Below the pieces are notes generated by a model. The model did not search any database and was not told where the DNA came from. It was given only the letters and a program-made list of their open reading frames with translations. Below, piece after piece: positions 10,803-23,559 of a DNA stretch of 64,000 nucleotides. This DNA is from Tetracentron sinense (lineage: Eukaryota > Streptophyta > Magnoliopsida > Trochodendrales > Trochodendraceae), in NCBI GenBank assembly GCA_015143295.1, contig JABCRI010001358.1:62001-126000 (forward strand). Direction: 5' to 3'. Made by a program: the position numbers and the translations under genes. The stretch's first letter is position 1. Each line of letters opens with the position of its first letter.

Positions 10803-13774
10803 CTAGCAAACACCCCGTGCGATGCACAGGCCAAAAATATGATATGAGATGTAAAATAGTAAAAGTGAAACCATTAATAAAATGCAAACACTCGTGTAGG
10901 TAGAAGGTAAATATAATTAATGAAAGTGAAATCAAATGTACAAAATAATAAAACAATTATAGATATGTTACGAATATACAATAATAAACATGTCACTTAA
11001 TTATGAAAAATGTTGTAACAAAATAATAGAATGTTGTAAGTATTCTTCATAGTTGCATTAAATCTGAAAAAATAACATAAGAAAAAAAATGATACTACTT
11101 GTGATGTCACAATAATTTGAATGTACAAATAAGTAAAAACAAATGATTAATGCGTTTATTTTAGTACCCTGAACACTTTTTAGCTGCTAATGCTTGACTC
11201 GCTACGTCTTTCTATATTTCATACCTCTTTTTTGTGATCGCATAGCTTTCTTTGTTTGTAAAACTGTCGAAAACATGGTATAATTATGTTGAATAGTTAA
11301 TAGGTTATTGTATCAATATTTGAATACATAAATAAATACATCAATTTGTTTTTTGGTAAAAGTTATAAAAATACCTGCTTCAACTTTTTTTTAATTTTTT
11401 TATCGAATTTTGTCCTGAAGTTCAATTGTACAAAGATAATTTGTTAAAAAAAACTAAACAGTACACATTAAAATTTAAATATATGCTAAAATTAGTGATC
11501 TTACCGGTACTTAGATATGCATGAACAATTTTTTGAAATGTGTCTCACTTGTAAGCCAACGCGAAACTACGAAAAAGTAGTAGATTATTTAGATTCAAAG
11601 GTAGAAATTGAAAATATTTGACACTAAATAATCAATTAGCAAATAAACATATTATAGAGAGTTTATACATCTATGTTGTCTTTGTTCGCGCAATAAGTAA
11701 TCTTCTTCCTGTCACATTTAAAAGTGAGTGATGTTATTTTAATTTGATGTCGTATCAGAATCATAATGGAAAAATAATATATTTACTTATTGTTCATATA
11801 ACTTGTTTCTCCACTCTCTCAAAATAATATTTGAAAAGATAGTCGTGTTTGTTGTAACTAAGCAACCCCTTCCGGATGTGAATAACCGACATCGTACGTT
11901 ACCACATTGAATTGCACGTGAATTCATTTTGTTCCTAAAATGCAAAATTGGAAAAAATATAGTATCAAAAAGTTAGTGGGTTTATTAATTTAAAAATATG
12001 ATCAATTTCTAACAACCAAATGAAACTGATTATATAGACTCATTCTAGATTAAATTACCATGCATTCCCTGGTTGAGATATGCACCAATGATAATGTAGA
12101 GTTCTTAGAAGTATAATCAAAATTTATATTATAAACCCACATGAAATTAACTGCAAAAGTGATGATGATGGACCTATAAAAAAATTAAAAAGCAGAAACA
12201 ATAAATATTAACCATGCAAAAACCCGAAATAACTAACAAATTTTAATAAATCATTAATATGTAACAGCAGAATATATTATATTCAATCACAATTGATGCT
12301 GCATTATTTAATCATGGTTATCAACCCTAAGGAAATCTTAACCATAGTTGAAAGAATTTTTTTCTAAAAACCAAAGTTAGATTTTTTTAATCATTAGGGT
12401 TAGTGAAACTTAACTACAGTAATTAGGTTTAGTGATAGATGTGGATGTGAGTCTGTGAGATGAGAGTTTGATAATGGTCTTTGATCTGGCAAGTGGTGAG
12501 ACCCCACCATACATTTAGCATCTAACCGCATATGCAAATCCATGGCCTGTTTTTTTGGTTTAATTCATTATGAAGTATAGTTTTTTTTTTTTTAAAAGCA
12601 CATAGGCTTCAGTTGTAAAGATGATGGAAACAAACAAAATTAGTCTTATGATATCTTGGGAAAACTGATAGCAATCATGGGGTATGATAATGGTCTAGGA
12701 AGTTGACAGTACACCATCAATACATGACATGGGATACAAAACCCATATGCTAATCAACATTCGAGACCACCCTCATAAGCTCCATTGCATAATCATCTGG
12801 AACCATCTATTGTGTCTGCAGAAAACTAAGATACAAATAGAGGGGCTTTAGGGAGAGATGTGAGATATTGGTATGGAGAGAGAGAGATATGGTTCTTTAA
12901 CCTACCCCTCCCTAAATATGCTTATGCAATTTTGAGAAAAAGAGCCGACGAAGATGGAAGAAGATCCAGCGATACAATGGAGCTGTGGAGGTATTACTAA
13001 TTTTGGCTATGCATCCTGCATCTTTTAATTTTGTGTTTTAATTGGAATTATTATTTTTCATTTGAGATTGTTAGTGCTGGATCAAACCCAAAGTTGGTTC
13101 TGGAAATGGCGTGCTTCAGATTTTGGTTTATTCATTTATTAGTATTTTTTTAAACAAACACATCTGCAACATACGTCTTTAAACATTTGGTTTATGTAGA
13201 CTTTGTTTCTGCAACCTACCTTTCTAAGATTTTGGTTTATGTGTAATTTTGTTTTGTTTGAAACAAATGCATCTTTATCTGAAAATAAAACCATTTATAG
13301 AAAAAATAAAATACTTATTGGGTTGGTCTGTGCCGAGATAGGAGAACAACTAATGGATCCGTCGCTGTCGTCCCTTGTTTCTGTGCATATACTCGAGAGA
13401 GACCAATCGGAGCACTCAAGATAAAGCAACCAGAAGTGAAGGAATACGGGAATTCAGGGAGAGAGAGAGAGAGAATTGAAACAGAGAGATGAGATGAGGG
13501 GCGGAGATGGACAAAGAGCAATGCAAAATGCAGGCGTAATGTACCATTTGGAAGGGGAGTGTCCATGTAATAGGTTAAACCCTCAGGAACAGGAACGTCT
13601 GTTCATTTGGGAAGTGGGGCCATTAGTGGAAATAGTGACTTTTGAATTGGAAGCACCGATTGAGAAAGAAATCTGATTTTTTAGATGACACGTGTCATAA
13701 GGTGGGAAGATGGCAATCCTACGTGGCAGTGTTAGATGAGGAGAATTTATTCCGGCATATATTTAGTTAATAGA
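10803..13774 (-). mobile_element. Putative non-autonomous Helitron (about 3.0 kb)
   Basis: On the minus strand it begins at 13774 with TCTATTAACTAAATATATGC preceded by host A. It ends at 10803 with the near-palindrome GTGCATCGCACGGGG followed by TTTGCTAG and host T, a canonical Helitron CTAG-T terminus. No Rep/helicase is encoded. The 5' part (13440-13760) is purine-rich and resembles the corresponding region of the other putative Helitron at 34130-34534. Confidence 0.5.
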
Positions 13775-14859
13775 TAAGTGAGAAAGTGTTACATATGTTT
13801 CTTTTATTACTTCCAGAGTTTTGCTTCTCGTATGATTTTACTTTAATAATTTATAAATATGTGGAAAACCCAAAATGACCAAATGAATAAAACATTGTTC
13901 AAGATCTTTTTTCCTTATTCTTTTGGGTGGTGCCGACTCCCTCTCCTTGGCGGTGCTGATTCCACCAAAATGCCCTTATGTGGTGCAACTGCCAACCCCA
14001 CACAATTATCTTCTTCTCATATTCATCTTTTGATCTAGGGTTGCCAACAATCCCAGATGCACATGGGGACAAAGTGTGAGACAATATCCAAGTAGATATT
14101 TCACTTAAAGATGATATGTTGAACAAGGGAGGCCTTTTATGAAAATCATATAATTTGGTTCATGCAAGCTTATACAGTCTGCAATACAGAACCCATATGT
14201 TACCAAAATGATGGGAAAAATATAAGAATTGGGATTTTTAACTGAAGATTGAATATTTGAACCTTTAAATGAAGATTGAACCTTTTAAGTACACAATACA
14301 AATTCATAATAATACAAAATATTGGTGATTACAACTAGAATTGAGCCTTTATGAACTACATTTTGATGCGGTACACGCATATACCCATATGGGAATACCC
14401 AGCTACACATTCAGATGCCATATCAGAAACAAACAATTAAAGCATTACCCCAGCTACACATTCAGATGCCATATCAGAAACAAACAATTAAAGCATTACG
14501 GAAAATTTTCTCAACAATCTTGATATGAACTTGAACTGGGAGATTCATTTTCTAGGAATACTATGCAATATTATAGCAACTTGAATTGTCTTTAGAACTA
14601 GAATTCGATGTTGTACAATATCCGAACGGGTATACCCAGCTACACACACAGATGCCACATCAGAAACAAACAACTAATGAATTACAGAAATTTGCAACAA
14701 TAGTCTTGATTTGAACTTGGATTGGATGGTTCATATTGTGGGTCTACAAAGTAATTTAGAAATTCCAAGTTATAAACTCATTTACCATTTTTCACAAAAA
14801 AAAAAAACTCACAAACAACATATGAAATTGTGTCCATTAAAAGCTACAAATTTTAAAAA
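13775..14859. other. Unassigned DNA with a short tandem duplication
   Basis: No gene recognised. A 51-bp unit is repeated head to tail at 14401-14500 (AGCTACACATTCAGATGCCA and on), with a third, more diverged copy at about 14638-14690. Confidence 0.45.
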
Positions 14860-15181
14860 TGGTAAATTACACTCACCTCCCTTAAGGTTTGGTGAAATTT
14901 CAGAAACCTCCCCTCTAGTTTCTAAAATTACACTGTCCTCCCCTCAACCTTGGTTGTCGGTAACAAATACCCCATTCCCTTAAGTAACTTACCGTTACTT
15001 TATGGATGGACTTTGATGATGTCATAATTTAAACATTTTAAAATGTCTAAATTACCCTATTTCGACACACGGTTAGTTAATTAAATTAGATAAATGATAA
15101 TTGGTTTCTAACCAAGGTTAATAATATCAACTTAAGGTTAATATATATTTCCAAAATTAAGTATATATATTTTGTTTTCTA

Positions 15182-15791
15182 AAAAGCAATGTTAGATAGA
15201 TGAACTTTAGGGGTGAGTGAATCTTAACCATAGTTAGTGGGTATTAAAAGGAACACATGGCAACTTATAGAGATACTTTAACTATGGTTAAACATAATTA
15301 ACCCAAGGTTATTATTTTTATTTTTTTCTTAAAAGCAAGGTTAGATGGATTAATCCTAGGGGTGAGCGAATCATAAGAACAAATAGCGGGTGTTAAAGGG
15401 GACACGTGGTGGCTTGTAGAGCCCCCTTTAATTGTGTTTAAGCATAATCAACCTAAGGTTTTTTTTTTCTAAAAATCAAGGTTAAATGGATGAATCCTAG
15501 GGTGAGTGAATTTCAACCATAGTTAGTGGGCGTTAAAGGGGACACGTGACAGCTTGTAGAGCTCCCTTTAATTGTGGTTAAGCATAATTAAGCAACCTAA
15601 GGTTTTTTTTTCTAAAAACCAAGGTTTGATGGATGAACCCTAGGGGTGAACGAGTTTTAACCATAGTTAGTGGGTGTTAAAAAAGGGACACATGACGGCT
15701 TACAGAGATCCTTTAACTGTAGTTAAACAAAATTAAACTAAGATTAATATTTTTTTATTTTATTTTCTTATAACCAAGGTTAGATTAATGA
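15182..15791 (+). repeat. Tandem array of about 150-bp units, part of a dispersed family
   Basis: There are four head-to-tail units, starting at about 15182, 15336, 15477 and 15620, and a fifth that is interrupted at 15791. Each has the order AAGGTTAGATGGATGAA, CTAGGGGTGAGTGAAT, TTAACCATAGTTAGTGGG, GGGACACGTG, TTTAATTGTGGTTAAGCAT. The fifth unit resumes at 34592 and is followed by about one more, ending near 34800. Diverged single units occur near 12310-12430 and 20590-20740. Confidence 0.75.
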
Positions 15792-15817
15792 AGGGTGGTG
15801 CTACGCGCACCCCAAAC

Positions 15818-18800
15818 TTTACTGAAATACACCATTGAAAAAAAATCTCTAATTACTACTAAATAAACCACAACTCTGGGAGGAGGTTTAGCATCACGGT
15901 TGGTTCTCTACGAGTAAGGATACCATACCTGTACAATGTGTCTCTCAAAATGACATGCTTCTCCATCTTGTGCCCGTCCAGTTCGAGCGTTTTGCAAACC
16001 GAATTTCCTCTTCGGCTGGGGAGTATTTCTACTTATGCTCCATTTGTTTTGAGGTAAAATAGGGGGAAACAAATGAATTTCATGAAAAATGTCATTTTCC
16101 AAGTGTACTTTCTTTAGGACAACTGACATTTTCCGTGAAATTCATTTGTTTTCCTCTATTTTCCTTCGAAACAAATAGAACATTACTCAAACTTCTTTAA
16201 CTCTTCTTTTTTATCCTCTGCACTCTCCATATTAAACTTTTTAATCAAATGGCACCATCCCAACAACTGCGTGTACATCTTCCATAGACAGCTGTGTTCT
16301 GCCATGACCTTCTAAGACACGATCTCTCAAGGTCTTAAAGAAACACGCCGGTTCAAATCACGTCCTCCACCCTTTACGGACACGACGGTTATCCGTTTGT
16401 TCAAGCTATTCCTCTTTCACATTATTCTCCCCTTCCTATTTCCCCATCGTATCTAAATCTCTTCTCCTCTACCCAATTCAAACTACAAAGTTGATGCTTA
16501 CTTTACCTTTTGTTGCACACTATTAAACTCTTTGATCAGCACTTATAAGGGTAAAGTGTTTACCTATCTTTTGTTGCAAACTGTTAAACTCAACGATATT
16601 CACTTTTCAGGGTAAGTGTCTTTTACCTGAACATCCATTATTCTATTCTTCCTTTCTTACATCTTAGTTGTGATTTCCACCTCCTGTACTTATTAGATGT
16701 TTGCTCAAATAATAATGTAATGCCCAGTTAATTGGTATATGTTGGTACAAATTATTGTGGCTCTGTTACTTTTCTCATCGTTGTACTACTTATTGTATTG
16801 TACTTCTTCTCCTCTGCGGTGCTCCAACCATGTATTTTGAATTGCTGTATTTTGGTTCTTTTATTCTTTGATCCACCCATGTATTTTAAATTGCTGTTTT
16901 TTGCTTCTTCTCCTAATCTTTGATCCACCCCTGTAATTGGAATAGCCGCTTGCTCATGGGCTGGCCAATCTCTAACACGCATTAATTGGGCTTTTTTCCC
17001 AAATATATCTTGAACCCCTTGAATAAATGAAGTGAACTTATATCAATATAATTGGAAAAAATGTATATCTGTTTTTGCTTCTTTCTTGGTATTGGTTATA
17101 ATTAAGGACTTTGCTATTGAGACCCCATTAGGGCCAAGACCATGCTCTAAGAGCATTGGATTTGAGGTGGGGCCCATTTCACATGGTAGGCCCCACCTGA
17201 AATCCCATGCAGTTAGAGCATGGTCTCGGCCCTAATGGGGTCTCAGAAGCTTTATCCTATAATTAAATGCTTTTTAAAAAAATACTGTAATTTTTTATGT
17301 AGAGATTTTTTTTTTTTTTTGGGTTTTTCTGTTTTTGAGTAATTTTAAAAATATCATGTGAATTTCAATTAAGGATCTAGGCATATTCCAAAATCAAACT
17401 TTACTGCCATTTTTTGATTTATGCTTTGTACCTCAATCAGTGTTTTATATGCTTCGTGGATTGGGTGAGCTTTGATTGTTGGAGTTTATGTATTTAACAA
17501 AACAATTTTTCCTGTCGGGAACGGATGGAGTATGTTATCCTCTTAATTTATTATTAATTGATGTTAGTTCTTCCATAGTTATGAATCTTGCGTTTTAATT
17601 ATTTTTTATTTTAAAAAAATACCTTGCTTACTTTCCCTCTGCACACACTTACAGCACATCACATTGAGGCCTTCCAGTGCCCTCTGCACACACCAACAGC
17701 ACATCACCATAGTTACTATTCCGGTGAAATATGTTTGGGTTTAAAAGATATAGTTTTGTTATTTTGTTCTCTAATAGAGACCCATGGTACTTTACAGATT
17801 GTTTACCATTACTTAAAAACATGAAATATATTTGGATTTTTTGTTCCTTTTTATGATTTTTTTTAACACAAGCAACACAGATAAAGTTCATAAATATGTT
17901 ACATGTTCGGCATTTTTTTTAATATTAGTTCATCTCAGTGGTGTTACTTAACAGTATGTACTATTGATTCATTCACTGCAGAATATTATCACAACAAATT
18001 TTACATGATAAGTTCATCTTCTCCACCTTTATTACCATACAAGAGGTACATACTCTACGTTTTATATTATGTTTACTCACCGTCATATTTTATGTACATT
18101 TAAATTCTAATCCCGGTAAACATCATTTCCACTTCATAGGTCGAAAGGAAATTCAAAGCTTGTAGAAGACATGGTACGGTCCGAGCCAGACTCATCTACA
18201 ATAAAACAGTATGTATACTTTTCATTTGATATTTACTGCTATTTCTTATATAAATCTACATGAAACACTAATAAAACTTTATAAATACTCAATCTTCATG
18301 TCCTATTATATCTTCTTATTCAAAATTCAAGTCAAATGAAACATATGTTCTTCCTTCCAGCGAATACATGGCGCACACAACACATCTACAAACGTAAGAA
18401 TAATTTTATTTAAATTTACAAAGTACAATTTTTTGTTAATTGCTTTCAACATTAAACTTAGCTAATCAACTTAAAATTAACTTTAGGTGCGTGTTCGTTC
18501 CAATCATAATAAAAAAATCTGAAGATATTTCGATTTTTGTATCATTATTTTTGATTTTATCCATCTCCTCCAACTACACTAAGTTCAAGTGAGTTTGATT
18601 CATTTTAATTCTTTTTTTTTAATTCTGACAAAAGATCACTAAATCTTCTCTTTTCTAAGTTTGATTCCATGCGTATGGTTAATATTGAATTAGAAATTTA
18701 ACTGTGCGCATTTGGATAGAGTTAGTTTAGAAAATCTGATTTTTTTTCCTCCCGGCAGAAATCTGCAAACATATTGCCATAAAAATTTGCTCTTTATACA

Positions 18801-20905
18801 GAGAAAAGTCAGAAACTTTCATACCTGTAACTCCCTCCTTGTCTCCTCCTCTCTCTGTGCACTGTAGTTTGTATTGGAAGATGACTACTAATTAAACCAA
18901 AGCTTGCAACAGTTTCATTTTCCCTCAATCCATGTCTTCTAAAAGCACTATTTTGTCATCTACTTAAACCCTTGGTCCATATCCCACTTTTCTCTCTCTC
19001 TCCACTGCTGGAAAGTAGCGCCTGAGATGCACTCTTCATCATGTTATGAAAGAGATACACTAGGCAATAAAAATGTTGGGATATTACCACATATGTTTTT
19101 GGCAGTTGGCACTAATATTATTCTACGATAGCATCTTCAACATAGATTTATCAAGGAATTTCACCTGCAAACCGATATGTATGGTATCAATCGTAATATC
19201 CTATGTACAAAGCTTGGTTTGTTCAAGAATTGTAATCCATAAACACCAATTTAAACTTTAGCATGCTTTTGTGTGTGAGAGAGAGAGAGAGATAATAAGA
19301 GAGGTCTATTTTGATCATTGTGCACGGACAATATGCAACAACTCAAAACTGCAAGAGGGACCTTGGGGCAAAAGAGGCACTGAAGTAATTATCAGAGAAT
19401 AGCACCGATAGTGTCAAGAGAGACACACGACATCTACTATAAAGCTCCTTCATCTGATAGTTAAGGTGGTTGTTGAGTAACAAACTTAAGAATGATGTTT
19501 CTACACTGCTATTAGGTTTAGAAATATTTTGACTTGATAGATAGACATTTGAACGTTCATGAAGGTGATTGTGAATGAGATAAATGTAAATTTATATATA
19601 GAAATTTGAGCATTTTATTTGGATGTTTTTGTAAGCAAAGGGATATATAACAGATACTGAGTGTTTGTGGGATTTATCAAATCGTGTGTTTATGGTTGAC
19701 TTGTATTGGGTGTTTAGGATGCAGAGCCTAGTGGGTTGGTTCTTAGATACAGAGTTTGCTCAAACTTGAAAGCCAAAGTCTTTGACAAGATTGAGAGAGA
19801 GAATGTACAGAAATCAGGTGTTGTGTATGTGTTCATCATAACATTTCCATCAAAAAAAATTTGTATGTTTATTTGTGTATGAATGCTTTTGGAGATCAAC
19901 CTATTCAGTTTACTTCATTCTCCTTTTCGGTGATTTTGCCTTTTCATGGTGCAAATTGCAAAACCAAATAGATCACAAGTTCCATTTATAATTTAATCCT
20001 ACGTTTTTTTTTTTAATCTTGTTTCGGTTCTCAATTCTCACTTTTCAGATACACTTAAAGGGTTAAAGGAGCAGTGGTGGCATACAAATTAAGTTGGTAG
20101 TGGTCAATGACAGAACTCCAACTTAATTATTTAGTAAATTTTCTAATCCTTCTTATCAATTTGTCTTGGTTTTTGTTTTTCCAATAATTCCCATCAATCT
20201 GTTCTCTCAACTAACTTGATTCACAACTCAGTCAGTATTCATTGGTGTATTATCAGTAAAGATTTGAGGGTGGTAGACTCTTTTTTTTTTGCAAATCCAG
20301 TTAATTCCCATTGATTTGTACTCTCAACTAAACTTGATTTTTAGGTTTTTTTTTGGGGTTGTCCATGATCGTTAGGAAGAAGAGGAGAAGACGGTTTTTT
20401 AAGCGGGCTTTTTTGTCCTTTTTTTTTATTTTGGTTTCAATTAGACTTTTTTCAAAATTGATGTATTCATTGTGAGTAAAGATTGGGGTGCTCGCAAGCC
20501 ACACTTTTTTTTACTATCTATATTTAAATTTTGGGCAGTGATTAGCACACCACACATATAGTCTAATGCCATGGCAAGTGTCCCTTTTGACAATCCTTTA
20601 ACTATGATTAAGCTTACGAAAATTAAAGTTAATATTTTTGCTTTTTTATTTTTAATAATCAAGGTTAGATTGCTTAACCCTAGGAATCAGTGCATCTTAA
20701 CTAAAGTTAATCTATGATAAAAAGGGGGCATTGACCAATGAGGACTGCACATTAAACTACATAGTCTAATGTGGCAGTAAGTTAGTATTTCCCTTAATTT
20801 TTTTAAGAACAAACTTTATCAAATATTTTTCAATAGGTTTATTAATATTGTAATACACTTTTTTCCCTTTTATCATTTTCGTGCATCGCACAAGTTTCTT
20901 CCTAG
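15818..20905. other. AT-rich interior of the nested region; ends in a Helitron-like 3' terminus
   Basis: No intact gene is seen. The right end at 20878-20906 reads GTGCATCGCAC, a short spacer, then CTAGT, a plus-strand Helitron 3' end whose 5' end I could not find. A GA microsatellite lies near 19280. At 17980-18400 there are several short exon-like pieces bounded by AG and GT. Confidence 0.35.
17118..17245. mobile_element. Foldback MITE-like hairpin (128 bp)
   Basis: The ends TGAGACCCCATTAGGGCC and GGCCCTAATGGGGTCTCA are inverted copies. The symmetry continues inward (AGACCATGCTCTAA with TTAGAGCATGGTCT, then AGGTGGGGCC with GGCCCCACCT). Almost the whole element can fold into one hairpin. 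A clear target duplication was not seen. Confidence 0.6.
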
Positions 20906-21010
20906 TTAAATACTAAAAAAAAAGAGCTATAAAGACCAAAAAGTCCTTTTCATTTTGAAAGGAAGTTAAACGACATTGGTTTGCAGAGACGGTGACTGTA
21001 GAGGTGGATG

Positions 21011-21488
21011 GTTCGGTGGTGGGCTGAAGATACAGCCAAGGCGGTTCACAAGCTCTATGAGGGGCTAGTTACAGTCCGGAACAAGGCCATAAAGAGCAAA
21101 GGGGATTGACATTGTGCACGCCTTGAGCCCTTACTGGTTCAAAATTCCGATACTGGACTCCCCAAATTGGTCAAGCTCAGGTGATCTCTCTGTGATGCTG
21201 TGTTTTCGGTTTCAAACCCATCTTGAACTGCTTCCGAGCATCTAACGAAAGGAACTTGCCCAATTTCAGCTCTGGACAACACCCTTTTCTTCAATTTTGC
21301 CCTGCCACAATCTCGTCCCTTACTTTTTCATTTTTGCAACACCATACTCTTCGGCTATTGGTACTTCAAATTTTCAACATTTGATGCTTTCGGGTGTGGA
21401 GGATGATTTGGGAGCTTTAGCTATGTTGGAAGATAATCTAAAGAAGTTGAAAATTAAGTCCAAAGACTTCACCTGGATCAACATTTAG
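21011..21488 (+). pseudogene. Fragment of a hAT-like BED zinc-finger gene (At1g12380/At1g62870-like family)
   Basis: The frame starting at 21011 reads WWAEDTAKAVHKLYEGLVTV, then a segment like KAIKSKG, LEPLLVQNSDTGLPKLVKLR, SLCDAVFSVSNPS and ASEHLTKGTCP. This is the BED-type zinc-finger N-terminal region of a conserved plant family of domesticated hAT-like proteins of unknown role. A second segment (about 21370-21470) has GVEDDLGALAMLEDNLKKLK, matching the next conserved block of the same family. Three TGA codons interrupt the first part (after SKGD, after VKLR and after NPS), and the two parts are in different frames. No dimerisation domain is present. This is a captured or relict 5' piece, not a gene. 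Confidence 0.75.
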
Positions 21489-22122
21489 CAAGACCTAGAT
21501 TGATTATGTTCCAACCATCGAAGCAAAATATAAAACTACAACTCTAGCAACCAACGATACTGGCGTCACGGCGATCATGAACCAAGGAGGAGATCTGCAT
21601 TCTCAGGTTTCCCTTTTTCATCAAAGGGATGAAAAACGGAGAAGAAGGGTTTTTAGTCTTTTTCATATTTTTTTTACTGTGCAATGCACGGGAAGTATTA
21701 TGATAGCAAAATAAAATAAAACAAAACACATAAAAAAGTATAACAATATGTAATAGAATTAAGGTTGATAATGCTTTTGGAAAGAAAAAAGGAATATAAC
21801 AATCAAATTAATAAAATTCAATTTGTTGATAATGGTTTCTGGTTGTGCTAAAAACCTTCACTTGACATTTTGCACAGAACACACGTTAACGAAGGGCTTA
21901 GGTTGATCAAATCTCCTCACCAAAGATAATTACCTGATTAAGAAAAATGTGCATGTGCAATAACATTTCAGGGATTGTAGGCAATTAAGTGATAGATAAA
22001 GGGATTTATTGAGAATAGCTTGAGTGATTACAACGAGCTCCATTGGAGTTTATATAGAGATTACCTTGACCTCAAGATAGAAAGCTAATCTAATCAAATT
22101 CTAATCAAATATATTATATCCT

Positions 22123-23001
22123 TGTGAGAGGATTTTACCGAAAGGACACGCGTCAGCAGCAGCTTCTCCCAAGTTCTGATGCAATGGTGGATGGTTGGAG
22201 TGGAGGGTATGATACCCTGACCTGTGCTCCGATGATTAAGTCAGTAGGTGTAGAAGATGATGAACAGTAAGAAAATGCAGAAAGTTCAAAGGTCTTAGCT
22301 CCTCAAAATTTTCGTCCCCCTCATACTGTTTTTTTCTCTGGTTTATATAGGCCATCCCGGCTATGACCATGGATACCCATTGATGCCCATGCATCCCTCG
22401 AATCCCTGATGTGTACTTTAGTAATCATTTTAGATAGATCTCCCGGCCATTCGTACTGCACGTGCATCTGCACACAAGAGAACAGGCAAAGAGTAGGAAC
22501 TCGTCCGAGGTGACTGGCATTAAATGCAGCATTAAATGCCATTTAATGCCAAGACAATGTTACCCACCTACCATCGTAGAGGTAGGTTCAGTCCCAGGTG
22601 ACGGGGCAGCAACGCCAGATCTCATTACGTGTTTAGGATACGCGATCGTGGACAATAAGACGACGGGTACATCGTCAGAATGAGGACGTGATCGTCATTC
22701 ACAAGACCACGGGTCCGTCGTCAGAGTGAAGACGTGATCGTCGTTCACGAGACCACGGGTCCGTCGTCAGAGTGAAGACGTGATCGTCGTTCACGAGACC
22801 ACGGGTCCGTCATCAGAGTGAAGACGTGATCGTCGTTCACGAGACCACGGGTCCGTCGTCAGAGTGAAGACGTGATCGTCGTTCACAAGACCACGGGTCC
22901 GTCGTCAGAGTGAAGACGGAAATGAGCTCAAACGATAACACCACACTGAGGACAAGCTCGTTGTTACCATACTTAGGTTTTTACGAAAATTACCCATTAC
23001 A
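22123..23001 (-). repeat. Element 1, 3' LTR (879 bp)
   Basis: Bounded by TGTGAGAGGATTTTACCG and TTACCCATTACA on the plus strand. It contains five copies of a CpG-rich 46-bp tandem unit (22686-22917). A TATA box, CTATATAAAC on the minus strand, lies at 22341-22350. Short open frames in this LTR repeat in the other LTR and are not genes. Confidence 0.95.
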
Positions 23002-23014
23002 AATTGCCCCTTTA
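23002..23014 (-). promoter_or_regulatory. Element 1 polypurine tract
   Basis: On the minus strand, TAAAGGGGCAATT sits immediately before the 3' LTR start TGTAATGGG, the place and composition of a plus-strand priming tract. Confidence 0.75.
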
Positions 23015-23332
23015 TGATACTTTGAACGTGGTTCAGAGTGTCATAAATATAGCGAAACGTTAGAGGAGAAGATACAGCTCACCTCAGAATGATGATGGGT
23101 CACATACTCTGTACGCGAAGGCGTAGCGTCGTGCCAGCTGTATTGCGCGTGCCGAAACGTCATACCTCATAAATGTTTGGCAGACTGTTATCATTATCTT
23201 CCGGACGTTTTGCTTTCCCGACGGTTACTTAGCTCGGTCGAAAGACCACCCTGCCCTTCGCGCTGTCTAGACGTGTGAACACGCGTACGGTACAGATCGA
23301 GGTCATTATCGTCCTTAGAGTTACGGTCTGGT

Positions 23333-23342
23333 CTATAAATAC
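23333..23342 (+). promoter_or_regulatory. TATA box of the antisense gene in element 1
   Basis: CTATAAATAC on the plus strand, about 220 bp upstream of the ATG at 23560, in a place that could start a transcript opposite to gag-pol. Confidence 0.5.
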
Positions 23343-23559
23343 CGAGGGCCTGGTACTCCATCTTCTTCACCTGAATTCTTGCATCCCGTTACTCTGCCGG
23401 AATTTCTCCTCACCGACGATCTACTGTTCTGGTTTTCTCCCTTCTCCAGCTGTGCCTCTTCTAGCTTCCCAAATCCGGTTTCGGTAAGAACCTTCTCCTT
23501 TCTTTTTGTTCTGTGGTCGTCTTCCCTATATTTCTTCTTTTTCTCCTTTGTTTACGACC

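Noticed and set aside
22686-22917. Regular 46-bp repeats resembling a CRISPR array
   Set aside because: The units are head-to-tail with no spacers, lie inside both LTRs of a plant retrotransposon and differ by one unit between LTRs. They are a tandem repeat.
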